Source: Candidatus Bathyarchaeota archaeon (GTDB lineage Archaea; Thermoproteota; Bathyarchaeia; TCS64). From it: 5,691 bases of DNA. The DNA lies in the NCBI GenBank assembly GCA_026014515.1, contig JAOZIG010000450.1, forward strand, positions 1-5,691. The letters are read 5' to 3'. A program made the translations under genes and the position numbers. Within the stretch, counting starts at the first letter, position 1. Every line of letters begins with the position of its first letter. Of this stretch, positions 5,240 through 5,691 are shown one piece after another. The notes under the pieces are model-generated. The model was given only the letters and a program-made list of their open reading frames with translations, was not told where the DNA came from and ran no database searches.

Positions 5240-5691
5240 CTATTTTTTGAATCCCTTGAACACTTCTAGTAGCTCTGTTGCTGTTGCTGTTGTCTTGAAC
5301 CCACGTGGATCATAATGTACCCGTGTTACTTGATACCCAGCATTCTTGATAGCGTCCAACGCGTCATCAGTTGCGATGCTCTTGACTCCAACCAGTTTAC
5401 AGATATAATCAATGATGAAGAAGCCAACAGGGTAACCATACTCTTCTTGAACTAATCGTATGATCGATTCAGCTTTTGTATCTGCAAGATAAGGTAGGTC
5501 ATATAGGTCCTCGATCATTGCACAGGTGTATACTTGGTCTGATAACTCTCCAAGCCACAGGGGACCACCTACTTTCATGGGTTCACCACACATACAGAGG
5601 GTCTCCATGTTGTTTTCTGATGTCTCTCGGTGGTGACATACTGGACAGTATTTGATATACCCCATTTTCTCTAGTTGTTGGTCTGCTCGTC
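5240..5691 (-). CDS. trm1: tRNA (guanine26-N2)-dimethyltransferase Trm1, C-terminal part (5' partial)
   Basis: Trm1 methylates the N2 of G26 in tRNA twice, using SAM. The frame remains open to the right edge (residues RADQQLEK before the Met at 5665), so that Met is internal and the gene starts outside. The visible 149 residues are the Trm1 C-terminal domain, which helps bind tRNA: GYIKYCPVCHHRE, GGPLWLGELSD and, near the end, GYQVTRVHYDPRGFKTTA, all in family order. A probable zinc ribbon has Cys at fragment residues 15, 18, 32 and 34, so the second pair is C-x-C rather than C-x2-C. The SAM-binding methyltransferase domain, over 200 residues, is not in the window. The gene is convergent with rubrerythrin. 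Identification rests on the C-terminal domain alone but is strong. Confidence 0.9.
   Translation of the reverse strand, partial: RADQQLEKMGYIKYCPVCHHRETSENNMETLCMCGEPMKVGGPLWLGELSDQVYTCAMIEDLYDLPYLADTKAESIIRLVQEEYGYPVGFFIIDYICKLVGVKSIATDDALDAIKNAGYQVTRVHYDPRGFKTTATATELLEVFKGFKK
5243..5248 (+). terminator. T6 run, probable rubrerythrin terminator
   Basis: Six T occur 12 bases after the rubrerythrin stop, within the last Lys codons of trm1 on the other strand. A T-run alone can end archaeal transcription; no hairpin is evident. The position right after a convergent gene fits, but the Lys-Lys codons of trm1 also explain the run. Confidence 0.35.
5275..5292. repeat. Hexanucleotide CTGTTG x3 inside trm1
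   Basis: Three exact tandem copies of CTGTTG lie in the trm1 coding strand as alternating Thr and Ala codons (TATAT) just after the conserved FKT. The length is a multiple of three, so changes in copy number would keep the frame. It probably has no function, but it is a possible slippage site. Confidence 0.5.

Noticed and set aside
5052..5315. Plus-strand open frame bridging rubrerythrin and trm1
   Set aside because: It is an out-of-frame reading of two conserved genes, with Ser/Arg/Thr-rich content and no domain.

Overview
The window looks like a piece of an archaeal chromosome carrying conserved core and stress genes. The archaeal reading rests on four things: an Lhr-type RNA/DNA helicase with the archaeal C-terminal end, a Trm1 tRNA-G26 dimethyltransferase C-terminal domain, a short archaeal-type FtsJ/RlmE methyltransferase, and TATA/BRE-like boxes placed about 22-30 bases before several starts with little or no leader and no Shine-Dalgarno sequence. 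The phylum cannot be fixed from this stretch. An Asgard-type archaeon is possible, but that is a weak impression. The rubrerythrin suggests an anaerobic or microaerobic life.

Layout: 1-2248 (+) is the 3' part of a large Lhr helicase gene whose first RecA domain lies outside the window. 2310-2744 (+) encodes a 144-residue, charged, probably all-helical protein that I do not recognise. 2816-3478 (+) encodes an AroM-family protein of the Asp/Glu racemase-like fold. 3480-4187 (-) encodes RlmE and meets aroM tail to tail with one base between the stop codons. About 80 bases further on, a divergent gene (4268-4675, +) encodes a small NTF2/SnoaL-like protein. 4727-5230 (+) encodes rubrerythrin. 5240-5691 (-) is the 3' part of trm1, again tail to tail, nine bases from rubrerythrin and running off the right edge.

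The genes do not form one pathway. Most appear to be single transcription units with their own TATA box. Two (RlmE, Trm1) modify stable RNAs and Lhr acts on nucleic acids. Rubrerythrin detoxifies peroxide. The AroM, NTF2-like and 144-residue proteins have no certain role. No intergenic stretch exceeds about 80 bases, and I see no tRNA, rRNA, CRISPR array, insertion sequence or phage gene.

I found no convincing new multi-gene system. The points most worth checking are the unassigned helical protein, the leaderless promoter pattern that revises two gene starts, a 10-base-spaced direct repeat at the rubrerythrin start site, and altered metal-binding cysteine patterns in Lhr and Trm1.
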